DNA from: Caldilineaceae bacterium
Lineage (GTDB): Bacteria; Chloroflexota; Anaerolineae; Caldilineales; Caldilineaceae
Assembly: GCA_022842065.1 (NCBI GenBank)
Contig: JALHQH010000094.1
Coordinates: 1-16,707, forward strand
Direction of reading: 5' to 3'
Length of the DNA stretch: 16,707 bases
Shown: piece by piece, positions 1 through 7,168 of the stretch
Layout: each line of letters begins with the position of its first letter
Numbering within the stretch: position 1 is the stretch's first letter
Notes under the pieces: model-generated
Told to the model about the DNA's origin: nothing
Seen by the model: only the letters and a program-made list of their open reading frames with translations
Databases searched by the model: none
Translations under genes and position numbers: made by a program

Positions 1-53
1 GACGCGGATTTAGGAAACGCGGATCGAGGATCCGCGTTTCCTAAATCCGCGTC
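1..53. repeat. Perfect 25-bp inverted repeat (hairpin)
   Basis: The arms 1-25 and 29-53 are exact reverse complements around a 3-nt GAG centre. The arm also contains short internal echoes (ACGCGGAT occurs twice). It may extend beyond the left edge. There is no T-run, so it is not a standard terminator. It resembles a non-autonomous palindromic repeat element more than a regulatory hairpin. The right arm carries an in-frame stop (42-44) for the reading frame that follows. Confidence 0.85.
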
Positions 54-239
54 TATACCCCCGCTACTACCCTATACGGCACGATTGTCATACGAAAGAT
101 CTTGAACCCTTCACCGGATAACCAAGGCGGCAGCATGGTTACCACCAAAATCGGCTTTGACGGGGCAAACGCCAGCAGGTACAATCTGGGCATGTTCGAA
201 CGCCCCAAGTGCGATATGAACTCATACTCGCTTGGCTAG
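45..239 (+). pseudogene. Possible 3' remnant of a secreted or surface protein gene, cut off by the hairpin
   Basis: The frame is open from just after the stop at 42-44 to the TAG at 237-239, about 64 codons. No start codon with a ribosome binding site is visible; the first in-frame ATG is at 135 and has none. The translation looks like natural protein (LYGTIVIRKILNPSPDN and then a GFDGAN stretch). GTIVI(R/K)K...P is reminiscent of openings of prealbumin-like or pilin-type beta domains in bacterial surface proteins, but this is only an impression. It may be the tail of a gene whose upstream part was separated by insertion of the palindrome at 1-53, or a chance open frame. Confidence is low because only the tail lies in the window. 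Confidence 0.3.
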
Positions 240-316
240 CATTCAACTACACTTACGCATTAATCACGCGTTGAGCCATCCGCTCCCCCATCAATCCATT
301 ACCAGGAGAACCAACC

Positions 317-973
317 ATGCCCGACCGCATTATCGATCTCACCCGTGTCATCGAACCGACCGACGCGCAGGCCCAACGCAAATTTGTCGTCAACATCCAC
401 AACGCGCTACAGGAAATTCCCGGCAAAGTGCGCCCGGCCGGCGAATGGTATGTTATGTCCGATGTCGAACTGATGAACCACGTCGGCACTCATATTGAGA
501 CCCCCTTTCACTGCCTCAAAGCGGGTAATGATCTCTCTACCATTACGCTGGATCAGTTGATGGGCGATGCGGTGATCCTGGATTTGAGTGACGCCGAGGC
601 TGAAGGTGGTGTTACGCTGGCACAAGTGCTAGCAGCAGCAGAAAAGGCCGGCGGCATTCACCAGGGTGACATTGTCTTTGGCCGCATGGGACCGACCCAA
701 TATTTCTCGACGGCGGGGCTGCAATGGCTGGTTGATCAGGGCATCAAACTGATGGGGGTTGATTCGGGTGGCGTCGAGTTGAGCCATGACACCACCCATG
801 CCAATGTCAACCACCTGCTGCTCTTTCGCGCGAATATTCCGCTGATCGAGAATCTCACCAACCTGGATCAATTGCGCCAGGCACGCGTCAAAGTTTATGC
901 CCTGCCGGTGCCGGTCAAAGGGCTGGATGCCTTCCCGCTGCGGGTCATTGCGATTGAGGCCGGGCCAGCGTAA
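317..973 (+). CDS. Cyclase family protein (kynurenine-formamidase-like metal hydrolase)
   Basis: This is a 218-residue protein of the cyclase/KynB family (PF04199), metal-dependent hydrolases that act on N-formyl or cyclic amide-type substrates. The signature HxGTHxDxPxH appears as HVGTHIETPFH at about residues 55-65, keeping the metal-binding histidines but with Glu where Asp is usual. A second conserved block, ELSHDTTHANVNHLLL, and the terminal IPLIENLTNLDQL stretch also fit the family. The length is typical for a full-length member. The ATG is preceded by AGGAG (304-308) at 8-nt spacing. There is no signal peptide, so it is probably cytoplasmic. No tryptophan-pathway gene is adjacent, so a kynurenine substrate is not supported; 'cyclase family' is as precise as the sequence allows. 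Confidence 0.93.
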   Translation: MPDRIIDLTRVIEPTDAQAQRKFVVNIHNALQEIPGKVRPAGEWYVMSDVELMNHVGTHIETPFHCLKAGNDLSTITLDQLMGDAVILDLSDAEAEGGVTLAQVLAAAEKAGGIHQGDIVFGRMGPTQYFSTAGLQWLVDQGIKLMGVDSGGVELSHDTTHANVNHLLLFRANIPLIENLTNLDQLRQARVKVYALPVPVKGLDAFPLRVIAIEAGPA

Positions 974-985
974 ATCCTCCTGTTG

Positions 986-994
986 TGTTATACT
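986..994 (+). promoter_or_regulatory. Candidate extended -10 promoter for selO
   Basis: TGT-TATACT (986-994) has a TGN extension and a five-of-six -10 hexamer. No -35 is obvious at the expected place. It lies just after the cyclase stop codon and would start transcription near 1001, a short distance before the selO ribosome binding site (AGGAG, 1015-1019). This suggests that selO is transcribed on its own. Confidence 0.45.
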
Positions 995-1024
995 ACCCGC
1001 CATTAACACCTAACAGGAGTGAAC

Positions 1025-2659
1025 ATGATTGCACAACAAACTTTACCCACCGCCTTAGAACGTCTGACCTTTAGTAACCGTTTTACGCAACAGCTCCCCG
1101 CCGATCCGTCCACCATCATCCAACCGCGCCAGGTCACGGGATCTTGCTTTTCGCGCGTGCGTCCCAAAACCGTCGCCAAGCCCCAACTGGTCGCCTATTC
1201 ACGCGAAGTAGCGTCGCTGCTTGATCTTACCCCAGAGAGCATCACCAGCGACGCCTTTGGCCAGATCTTTACGGGCAATCAACAATTGCCGGGGATGGAC
1301 CCCCATGCCATGTGTTATGGTGGCCACCAGTTTGGCAACTGGGCCGGTCAACTGGGCGATGGCCGCGCGATCAACCTGGGCGAGGTGATCAACGGGCGTG
1401 GCCAACATTGGACCTTGCAGTTAAAGGGGGCCGGCCCCACCCCTTACTCGCGTAACGCTGATGGTTTGGCCGTCCTGCGTTCCTCTGTGCGTGAATTTCT
1501 CTGCAGCGAGGCCATGCACCACCTGGGCGTGCCCACGACGCGTGCCCTCAGCCTGCTGGTCACCGGTGATCGCGTGATTCGCGATATGTTTTACGATGGC
1601 AATCCCAAGGCTGAACCGGGCGCGATTGTCTGTCGCGTTGCGCCTTCCTTCGTGCGTTTTGGCAACTTTGAGATCTTTTCCGCACGCGGCGAAGTGGATC
1701 TGCTACGCCAGTTGGCTGACTACACGATCCGCGCCGATTTCCCCCATCTAGGCGAGCCATCACCCGTTGTCTATGCTGAATGGTTTGCCGAGATTTGCCG
1801 CCGCACCGCGCTCATGGTTGTCGATTGGATGCGCGTTGGCTTTGTGCATGGCGTAATGAATACCGACAACATGTCGATCCTCGGTCTGACGATTGACTAT
1901 GGCCCCTACGGCTGGCTCGAAAATTACGACCCCAACTGGACCCCGAACACGACTGACGCCGGTGGCCGCCGTTACCGCTATGGCCATCAACCACGTATTG
2001 CGCACTGGAATCTCGTCCAACTGGCCAACGCGCTCTATTCCTTGATTGGCGAAGTGCCACCGCTGGAAGCGGCGCTCAAAGGTTATGCGGAAACGTACCA
2101 AGCGACTTATCATGCCATGATGGCCGCCAAGTTGGGTTTTGCCGCGTTTGATGCCACCACTGATGTTGAACTCTTCAACGAGTTGTTAACCTTGCTGCAA
2201 CTGGTCGAGACTGATATGACCATCTTCTACCGCAAGTTGGCGACCTTACCCCTGGCGACATTGTCTGATGAGGATCTGGCCAACCCGGCGACGCAAGTGC
2301 AACTGCTCACCTTGCTCAGCGATGCCTATTATAATCTGGCCGCGCTGGACGCTGCATATCTCAATAGCCTTTACAGTTGGCTCTATCACTATGGGGCGCG
2401 GCTGCGACGCGATGGCGACAGCGACCAAACCCGGGCCGAGCGCATGAACGCTGTCAACCCCAAGTATGTCCTGCGCAACTATCTCGCCCAGCTGGCCATT
2501 GACCAGGCCGAAACCGGCGATTATGCGCTCGTCAATGAGTTGTTGGATCTCTTGCGCCATCCCTATGCCGAACAGCCCGAACGGGAAAGTTTTGCCGCCA
2601 AACGGCCAGAGTGGGCGCGGCAGCGGGCGGGTTGTTCCATGTTATCGTGTAGCTCGTGA
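1025..2659 (+). CDS. selO: Protein adenylyltransferase SelO (YdiU/UPF0061 family)
   Basis: SelO is a pseudokinase-fold enzyme that transfers AMP from ATP to protein hydroxyl groups and is linked to redox stress. The diagnostic parts are present: YGGHQFGNWAGQLGDGRA (about 98-115), LQLKGAGPTPYSR with the ATP-binding Lys (about 131-143), and HGVMNTDNMS followed by TIDYGPYG, which supply the catalytic and metal-binding Asp/Asn residues (about 276-296). The C-terminus ends SMLSCSS, so Cys occupies the position third from the end where eukaryotic SelO carries selenocysteine; another Cys lies five residues earlier. At 544 residues it is longer than E. coli YdiU (about 480). The ATG at 1025 was chosen because it sits 5 nt after AGGAG, whereas the upstream in-frame GTG (1019) overlaps that site. 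The product is cytosolic. Identity is confident; targets are unknown. Confidence 0.96.
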   Translation: MIAQQTLPTALERLTFSNRFTQQLPADPSTIIQPRQVTGSCFSRVRPKTVAKPQLVAYSREVASLLDLTPESITSDAFGQIFTGNQQLPGMDPHAMCYGGHQFGNWAGQLGDGRAINLGEVINGRGQHWTLQLKGAGPTPYSRNADGLAVLRSSVREFLCSEAMHHLGVPTTRALSLLVTGDRVIRDMFYDGNPKAEPGAIVCRVAPSFVRFGNFEIFSARGEVDLLRQLADYTIRADFPHLGEPSPVVYAEWFAEICRRTALMVVDWMRVGFVHGVMNTDNMSILGLTIDYGPYGWLENYDPNWTPNTTDAGGRRYRYGHQPRIAHWNLVQLANALYSLIGEVPPLEAALKGYAETYQATYHAMMAAKLGFAAFDATTDVELFNELLTLLQLVETDMTIFYRKLATLPLATLSDEDLANPATQVQLLTLLSDAYYNLAALDAAYLNSLYSWLYHYGARLRRDGDSDQTRAERMNAVNPKYVLRNYLAQLAIDQAETGDYALVNELLDLLRHPYAEQPERESFAAKRPEWARQRAGCSMLSCSS

Positions 2660-2663
2660 TTTG

Positions 2664-2735
2664 ATCCACGAAGGTATACGAAGCCACACGAAGAAATACC
2701 AGCGGCTTCGTGTGGCTTCATGTACCTTCGTGGAT
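2664..2735. repeat. Modular hairpin repeat, family A copy 1
   Basis: The 30-nt arms 2664-2693 and 2706-2735 pair with only a few mismatches around a 12-nt loop. Each arm is three 10-bp modules of the form NNNNACGAAG (ATCCACGAAG, GTATACGAAG, CCACACGAAG). It lies just after selO and before the NUDIX gene, and could act as a transcript-end structure for selO, though no T-run follows. It is related to 13361-13436. Confidence 0.88.
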
Positions 2736-2776
2736 TGATAAAGCTTTATTTTACCCAGAATTTACTTTCAGGAAAC

Positions 2777-3244
2777 ATGGTAAAAATGAGCAAACCGGCA
2801 GCCAAACGTGACATCCGCTACCAGGGTGCGATTGTGCATGAGGGCCAGCTATTATTGATCCGCCATCACGATCAGGCAACGGATAGAAGCTATTGGCTCT
2901 TTCCCGGCGGCGGGCGCGAAGCGGGGGAAAGCGAAGAAGAATGTGTCTGTCGCGAGATGCAAGAGGAGACCGGCCTGGTAGTCAAGGTCGAACGGTTGTT
3001 GATGGAGCAGCCGGCGACGCCGGGTGGAGTCTATCGTCTGCGCCGCACTTTTTTGTGTGCCATGATCGCCGGTACCGCCGCGCCGGGCTATGAACCGGAA
3101 GATCCCGGCGCCGCCCACCACGGCATCGTCGAGGTGGGCTGGTTTGATCTGCGCGCCGCATCAACCTGGAATGAGCTTGTGCACGCCGACGCGATCACCT
3201 ATCCGCAGCTGTTGCAGGTCCAATCACTGTTGGGGTTTGTGTGA
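2777..3244 (+). CDS. NUDIX hydrolase
   Basis: NUDIX enzymes hydrolyse nucleoside diphosphates linked to another moiety, for example damaged nucleotides, ADP-sugars or capped nucleotides. The complete NUDIX box GX5EX7REUXEEXGU is present (GGREAGESEEEC followed by VCREMQEETGL), preceded by the usual WLFPGGG. The protein is about 155 residues, a single-domain member. An alignment-length extension back to 2720 would run through the hairpin repeat and has no ribosome binding site. ATG 2777 follows AGGA (2770-2773) closely, and ATG 2786 is a near alternative. It is separated from both neighbours by non-coding DNA, so it is probably monocistronic. The substrate is not predictable. Confidence 0.94.
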   Translation: MVKMSKPAAKRDIRYQGAIVHEGQLLLIRHHDQATDRSYWLFPGGGREAGESEEECVCREMQEETGLVVKVERLLMEQPATPGGVYRLRRTFLCAMIAGTAAPGYEPEDPGAAHHGIVEVGWFDLRAASTWNELVHADAITYPQLLQVQSLLGFV

Positions 3245-3279
3245 GCGGTTGATTGGTAAACATGCCATTTTTGGCCGGT

Positions 3280-3308
3280 TTGACGCCTGTTGATAAGCAT
3301 GCTACACT
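3280..3308 (+). promoter_or_regulatory. Candidate sigma-70-type promoter for the ABC importer genes
   Basis: TTGACG (3280-3285), a 17-nt spacer and TACACT (3303-3308) form a good -35/-10 pair. A TGC directly before the -10 makes it an extended -10. Transcription would begin near 3315, leaving a leader of about 90 nt before the binding-protein start codon at 3407. The decamer ATGCTACACT recurs exactly in the promoter at 14565-14593. Confidence 0.6.
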
Positions 3309-3406
3309 TCGCCTTGTTCGTCTGGATTGCGTATTCATCCCCTTATTTTCCCAAGCTTGCTCAATGATATATGCACTGTACAAAGGCTAGTCAAGGAGGT
3401 CTGTGT

Positions 3407-4828
3407 ATGGAAGAACGCATGCAATCTCGTGCTTTGAGTCGCCGTGATTTTTTGCGCGTGAGTGCCGCCGCAGCTGGATTGGCGACGCTCACGGCTTGTT
3501 TGCCACCGGCCGCGCCTGGTGGTGGTGAAGCCGCCGCAGAAGGCAGTAATGCCGCTGCGGCCGGCCCCATCGAAATCGATGTCTGGACCGGTTGGACGGA
3601 AGATGCGGCCACCAATATTGAGAAGATCCTCGCCGGCTATAACGATTCACAGAGCGAGGTGGTGGCCACCCATGTCGTCGTGCCCGATTCGATGACGCAG
3701 AAGTTATTGGCCGCGGTTTCAGCCGGCAACCCACCGGCCACCGCGGTGGTTTTTGGTGCCAGCATTGCCTATCAGCTGGCGGCGCAGAAGGGGTTGATGG
3801 CGCTTGATGATGTCGGCAACCCCGAGCAGGTAGAGACGTTGAAGGGCTGGATGGATCCGGCCATCTGGGATCTGGGGATGTATGACGGCAAGTTCTACTA
3901 TGCCAGCATGTGGAATCAGTGTATGGGCATCTTTGTCAACACCAAGATGTGCGAGGAAAAGGGGGTCGACCCGGCCGCCCCGCCGCAGACTCTGGAAGAG
4001 TTGGACGCGGTCTGGGAGCAGTTGACCACCTATGATGCCGACGGCAACATTGACGTGTTGGGCGGCGATTTCAACTGGCTCTCCATGGTGATGGGGCGTT
4101 TCCTGGGCCGCTATCTCGCGGAGGATGGCACCACGGTGACTGCTAACGACGAGAACAACATGCGCGCGGTCCAGTGGATCGCTGATCGCTGGGCGAAGAT
4201 TGGTGTACAGAAGATGCAGGATTGGAATGCATCGCTGCAAGGGCGTGGCGAACGTTCGGCGGGGCTGGATCCCTGGCTCTCTGGGCTGCGCGCCACCAAC
4301 GTCACCGGACCCTGGCATTTTAACACCATTAAGAATTTTGCGCCGCAGGATTTTGAATATACGGTCTGGCCACTACCCAGCCCCGCTGGACAGGAGACCA
4401 AGGGCATGTACACCTATGGCGACGGCTGGATCATTCCGGTTGGCTCACAAAGTCCCAGCGCGGCCTGGGAGATTATCAGCACGTTGACCGGTGCCATCGG
4501 CGATCGCGATGTTTATACAAGCCTCTTTACCGCCTGGCAATGTGTGAACGGACCGGTTTCCCGCTCAATGGAGGAGCATCCCACCTTCCAGACTGAGGTA
4601 ATGGGCAAATGCCCCGGCTACCAAGAAGTTTTCCTCACTGATCTCTTTGACTCTGACTACTATCTCTATCCGCCTAAGATCCCGACCAGTGATTCCTATG
4701 CGTCGCTGCTCGGTTCCGAAGCGCAGAAGGTCTGGCTCGGCGAAAAGGATGTCGAGTCGGCGCTCAATCTGGTGCAGGAGCAGGCCCAGAAAGAGCTGGA
4801 TACCTGGCTGGAGCAAAACCAGAGTTAA
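3407..4828 (+). CDS. Sugar ABC transporter substrate-binding lipoprotein (Tat-exported, family 1 SBP)
   Basis: This is a 473-residue extracellular solute-binding protein that captures the imported sugar outside the membrane and delivers it to the two permeases downstream. The N-terminus has a twin-arginine motif SRRDFLR (about 11-17), a short Ala-rich hydrophobic segment and a lipobox LTAC with the acceptor Cys at about 31. A low-complexity Ala/Gly linker follows, then IEIDVWTGWTED, the typical first strand of maltose/trehalose-type binding proteins (PF01547/PF13416). The Tat signal suggests export in folded form. ATG 3407 is preceded by AAGGAGGT (3393-3400) at 6-nt spacing, the strongest ribosome binding site in the window; an in-frame ATG at 3371 has none. 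A 420-nt hairpin-rich gap separates it from the permeases. The ligand is unknown but is probably an oligosaccharide or modified sugar. Confidence 0.95.
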   Translation: MEERMQSRALSRRDFLRVSAAAAGLATLTACLPPAAPGGGEAAAEGSNAAAAGPIEIDVWTGWTEDAATNIEKILAGYNDSQSEVVATHVVVPDSMTQKLLAAVSAGNPPATAVVFGASIAYQLAAQKGLMALDDVGNPEQVETLKGWMDPAIWDLGMYDGKFYYASMWNQCMGIFVNTKMCEEKGVDPAAPPQTLEELDAVWEQLTTYDADGNIDVLGGDFNWLSMVMGRFLGRYLAEDGTTVTANDENNMRAVQWIADRWAKIGVQKMQDWNASLQGRGERSAGLDPWLSGLRATNVTGPWHFNTIKNFAPQDFEYTVWPLPSPAGQETKGMYTYGDGWIIPVGSQSPSAAWEIISTLTGAIGDRDVYTSLFTAWQCVNGPVSRSMEEHPTFQTEVMGKCPGYQEVFLTDLFDSDYYLYPPKIPTSDSYASLLGSEAQKVWLGEKDVESALNLVQEQAQKELDTWLEQNQS

Positions 4829-4837
4829 CCTTGCGGG

Positions 4838-4936
4838 TAACGACTAACCCCTCCCTAACCCGCCCCAGGCTGGGGCGGGAACAGTCACCGGGGACCCTCT
4901 GGGTGCTTCCCCCAAACTGGGGATGGCTTGGTAGTA
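4838..4936. repeat. MITE-like palindromic repeat, family B copy 1
   Basis: This is a C-rich left half and G-rich right half element containing a perfect stem CCCGCCCCA/TGGGGCGGG (4859-4867 and 4871-4879) and a second small CCCC/GGGG stem. Its right end (4919-4935) is the reverse complement of the left end of the element at 15618-15725 (ACTACCAAGCCA then C-rich) with about one difference in 17 nt. It has no coding content. It sits directly after the binding-protein stop codon. Confidence 0.65.
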
Positions 4937-4937
4937 A

Positions 4938-5062
4938 ACCCTGCGGGGTTGGCTTGACAACGGATATGACCGGCCGGGGTTGAAACACCCGGCTGGTACG
5001 CCGAAACCCGTTGAAACAGGTTCATCCTGCAACCCGCTTATGGAAGTTAAGTAATTGTTTCG
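4938..5062. repeat. Degenerate GTTGAAAC-containing inverted repeat region
   Basis: Part of the gap between the binding protein and the permeases. It holds CCGGCCGGG and CCCGGCTGG as facing arms around GTTGAAACA, and a second GTTGAAACAGGTT stretch about 30 nt on. GGTTGAAACCC-type sequence recurs in the 8227-8320 element. It appears to be a decayed palindromic repeat. No reading frame here looks real. Confidence 0.4.
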
Positions 5063-5071
5063 GTATACCTC

Positions 5072-5147
5072 ACCCCCTCCCAGCCTCTCCCAAGTACAGG
5101 GGAGGGGCGAGGCTCCTCCCCTGTCTCGGGAGAGGCTGGGAGGGGGT
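5072..5147. repeat. Large nested hairpin between binding-protein and permease genes
   Basis: The outer arms 5072-5091 and 5128-5147 are a perfect 20-bp match, and inside them 5096-5105 and 5115-5124 are a perfect 10-bp match. The structure ends in a short T-run (5147-5150). It could act as a partial terminator or an RNA-end stabiliser that keeps binding-protein mRNA above permease mRNA, as known for other sugar importers; that role is inference. C-rich palindromes of this sort look like dispersed repeats. Confidence 0.9.
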
Positions 5148-5197
5148 TTTGTGCCGAATTTAATTTTTAATCTCCATCAGCGGGTTTCCGCATATCA

Positions 5198-5219
5198 GGG
5201 GGTGAATAAATTCACCCCC
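5198..5219. promoter_or_regulatory. Perfect palindrome just upstream of the permease start
   Basis: GGGGGTGAAT-AA-ATTCACCCCC is a perfect 10-bp inverted repeat with a 2-nt centre, ending 29 nt before the GTG start of the MalG-like permease. Its size and position would suit a repressor operator or an RNA hairpin controlling permease expression. It could also be one more dispersed palindrome. No regulator gene is present in the window to match it. Confidence 0.4.
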
Positions 5220-5248
5220 ACCTGCGCGATTGTACCGAGGAGACTATT

Positions 5249-6145
5249 GTGGCCGTATCTCAAGAACGACTTGCCACGCCGCCGACACGGCAACCGGCCA
5301 GGGCGACCAGCATGAATACGACGCGACTGGCGGTCAATCTCATCAAATATCTGCTGCTGATCTTTGTCGCCGGCTTTTTTCTCTTGCCCTGGGTGTGGAT
5401 GATCTCGACCTCACTCAAAAATCCCGAGGAACTGGCCGTCTACCCGATCATCTGGATCCCCGATCCGATCCGCTGGGACAACTATCTGGAAGCTTTCCGC
5501 CGCGCCGAGTTTCCCCGCTTTCTGCTCAACACGATGTTGGTGACGATTCCCTCGGTGATCGGCTCGCTGCTCTCGAATGCCCTCGTGGCCTATGGTTTTG
5601 CGCGTATTCGCTGGCCGGGACGCGACCTGGTTTTCAGCATGGTCTTAGCCACCTTGATTTTGCCCGGTTTTGTCACCTTTATCCCGCTTTACCTGATCTT
5701 TAAAGAGTTGAACTGGATCAACTCCTATCTGCCGCTGGTGGTACCGACCTTTCTGGCCAATCCTTTCTTTGTCTTCCTGCTGCGCCAGTTTTTCATGTCG
5801 CTGCCCGAAGAGTTATCAGATGCCGCTCGCGTCGATGGGGCCTCAGAATTCCGCATCTTCTCCCAGATCATTCTGCCCTTGGCGCGGCCGGCGTTGGCCA
5901 CGGTGGCGCTCTTCCAGTTTATCGGTAGTTGGAATGATTACTTTGGCCCGCTGATCTACCTCAACGACAAGGCGCTCTATACGATCTCGCTAGGGATTGC
6001 CAACATGCGTGCCAGTTATGGTTTTTCCAACTTTGCCTGGATCATGGCCGCCACCTGCATGAGCGTGCTGCCGATTATTATTCTCTTCTTCTTTGCCCAA
6101 CGCACCTTTATTGAGGGCATCGCACTGACGGGATTAAAGGGGTAA
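5249..6145 (+). CDS. Carbohydrate ABC transporter permease, MalG-like
   Basis: A 298-residue inner-membrane subunit of a sugar importer of the binding-protein-dependent permease family (PF00528). Six membrane segments are evident, the first at about 31-52 and the last near the C-terminus. The cytoplasmic EAA loop that docks the ATPase reads EELSDAARVDGASEF followed by QIILPLARP (about 187-214). The GTG start is supported by GAGGAG (5237-5242) at 6-nt spacing. The first 20 residues are a Pro/Arg-rich tail, and an internal ATG at 5312 is an alternative. Its stop is only a few nt before the MalF-like gene, so the two are cotranscribed. The order G then F is the reverse of the common arrangement. 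Confidence 0.95.
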   Translation: MAVSQERLATPPTRQPARATSMNTTRLAVNLIKYLLLIFVAGFFLLPWVWMISTSLKNPEELAVYPIIWIPDPIRWDNYLEAFRRAEFPRFLLNTMLVTIPSVIGSLLSNALVAYGFARIRWPGRDLVFSMVLATLILPGFVTFIPLYLIFKELNWINSYLPLVVPTFLANPFFVFLLRQFFMSLPEELSDAARVDGASEFRIFSQIILPLARPALATVALFQFIGSWNDYFGPLIYLNDKALYTISLGIANMRASYGFSNFAWIMAATCMSVLPIIILFFFAQRTFIEGIALTGLKG

Positions 6146-6150
6146 CTGTG

Positions 6151-7056
6151 ATGTTGACGCTTCGTTCCTTGACCCGCCGCGAACGCAAGAACTTGCTGAA
6201 CGGCTTGCTCTTTATCTCCCCTTGGATCGTCGGTTTTCTGGCCTTTCGCGTCTACCCGTTCTTTGCGTCGCTCTACTACAGCTTTACTTTTTATCCGATT
6301 CTCGACCGCCCCAAGTGGGTTGGGTTGAGCAACTACATCGATCTCTTCAGCGACTCACGCTTTCTGACCTCGCTCTATAACACCACCTACTATGCCTTGG
6401 GGGCGGTGCCCCTGGCCGCGATTGTTGGTATTCTGCTGGCCATGTTGCTCAATGCACAGGTGCGTGGGCTTTCAGTTTTCCGCACCATCTATTTTCTGCC
6501 CAGCATTACACCAGTGGTGGCCTCCTCAATTGTCTGGCTTTGGATGTTTGACCCGATCAACGGTGTGGTCAACTATCTGTTGGATCAGGTGGGGATTCAA
6601 GGCCCAGGCTGGATGGGCAGTCCCCAATGGTCGAAACCAGCGTTGATCATCATGGCGATGTGGAGTGTCGGCGGGGCGGTGGTGATCTATCTGGCCGCGC
6701 TGCAAGATGTGCCGCGCGAACTGCTCGAAGCCGCTGAACTCGACGGCGCCAACCTGCTCCAGAAAATTCGCTCGGTCACGCTGCCCATGATCAGCCCGGT
6801 CATCTTCTTCAACGTGATCACCGGCTTGATCGGCGCGTTCCAATATTTCACCGAGGTCCATGTCATGACTGGTGGTACCGGCTCGCCCGCAGACTCGACG
6901 CTGATGATGTCGATCTATCTCTACCAAAGTGCCTTTCAGTTTTTTAAGATTGGTTATGCTTCTGCCCAAGCTTGGGTGCTCTTTTTAATTGTGATTCTCT
7001 TCACCGCCGTGCTCTTTCGCATCTCGGGCCGGCTGGTTTACTATGGGGGGAAGTGA
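6151..7056 (+). CDS. Carbohydrate ABC transporter permease, MalF-like
   Basis: A protein of about 301 residues and the partner permease of the preceding gene. It has an N-terminal RRERKNLLNGLLFISPW entry into the first membrane segment, six predicted segments, and an EAA loop RELLEAAELDGAN then VTLPMISP (about 190-216). ATG 6151 was chosen; it lies 8 nt after AAAGGGG (6136-6142). The GTG at 6148 is in frame and equally close, so the start is uncertain by one codon. Only 5 nt separate it from the upstream stop. No ATPase gene follows, so the importer probably uses a shared MsmX/UgpC-type ATPase encoded elsewhere. Confidence 0.95.
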   Translation: MLTLRSLTRRERKNLLNGLLFISPWIVGFLAFRVYPFFASLYYSFTFYPILDRPKWVGLSNYIDLFSDSRFLTSLYNTTYYALGAVPLAAIVGILLAMLLNAQVRGLSVFRTIYFLPSITPVVASSIVWLWMFDPINGVVNYLLDQVGIQGPGWMGSPQWSKPALIIMAMWSVGGAVVIYLAALQDVPRELLEAAELDGANLLQKIRSVTLPMISPVIFFNVITGLIGAFQYFTEVHVMTGGTGSPADSTLMMSIYLYQSAFQFFKIGYASAQAWVLFLIVILFTAVLFRISGRLVYYGGK

Positions 7057-7089
7057 TCATAAAGCTGCTCCCATTTTGGCCTATTCAAT

Positions 7090-7148
7090 TGACAAGATGA
7101 CAAGATGACAAGATGCACCTCTTCATCCGGTCATCTTGTCATCCGGTC
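7090..7148. repeat. Hairpin built from 8-bp tandem modules
   Basis: The left side is three tandem copies of TGACAAGA (7090-7113). The right side is three modules TCATCCGG, TCATCTTG, TCATCCGG (7123-7146). GATGACAAGATGA (7096-7108) and TCATCTTGTCATC (7131-7143) pair perfectly. It lies between the permease operon and the hydrolase gene. Its right end reaches to within about 20 nt of the hydrolase start codon and overlaps the false upstream extension of that gene. Confidence 0.85.
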
Positions 7149-7168
7149 GCATCCAAACAAGGAACCCT

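Noticed and set aside
248..253. TACACT as a -10 for the cyclase gene
   Set aside because: It lacks the TG extension and any -35 at the right distance, unlike the four listed sites.
2720..2776. N-terminal extension of the NUDIX protein
   Set aside because: It begins inside the right arm of a hairpin repeat, lacks a ribosome binding site, and the NUDIX domain does not need it.
3719..4318. 199-residue minus-strand frame in the binding-protein gene
   Set aside because: Mirror frame of a GC-rich gene; the sense protein has clear export signal and family features.
4975..5022. Possible CRISPR: repeated GTTGAAAC about 30 nt apart
   Set aside because: Only two short copies with unequal flanks, no cas genes and no regular array; they fit a decayed palindromic repeat.
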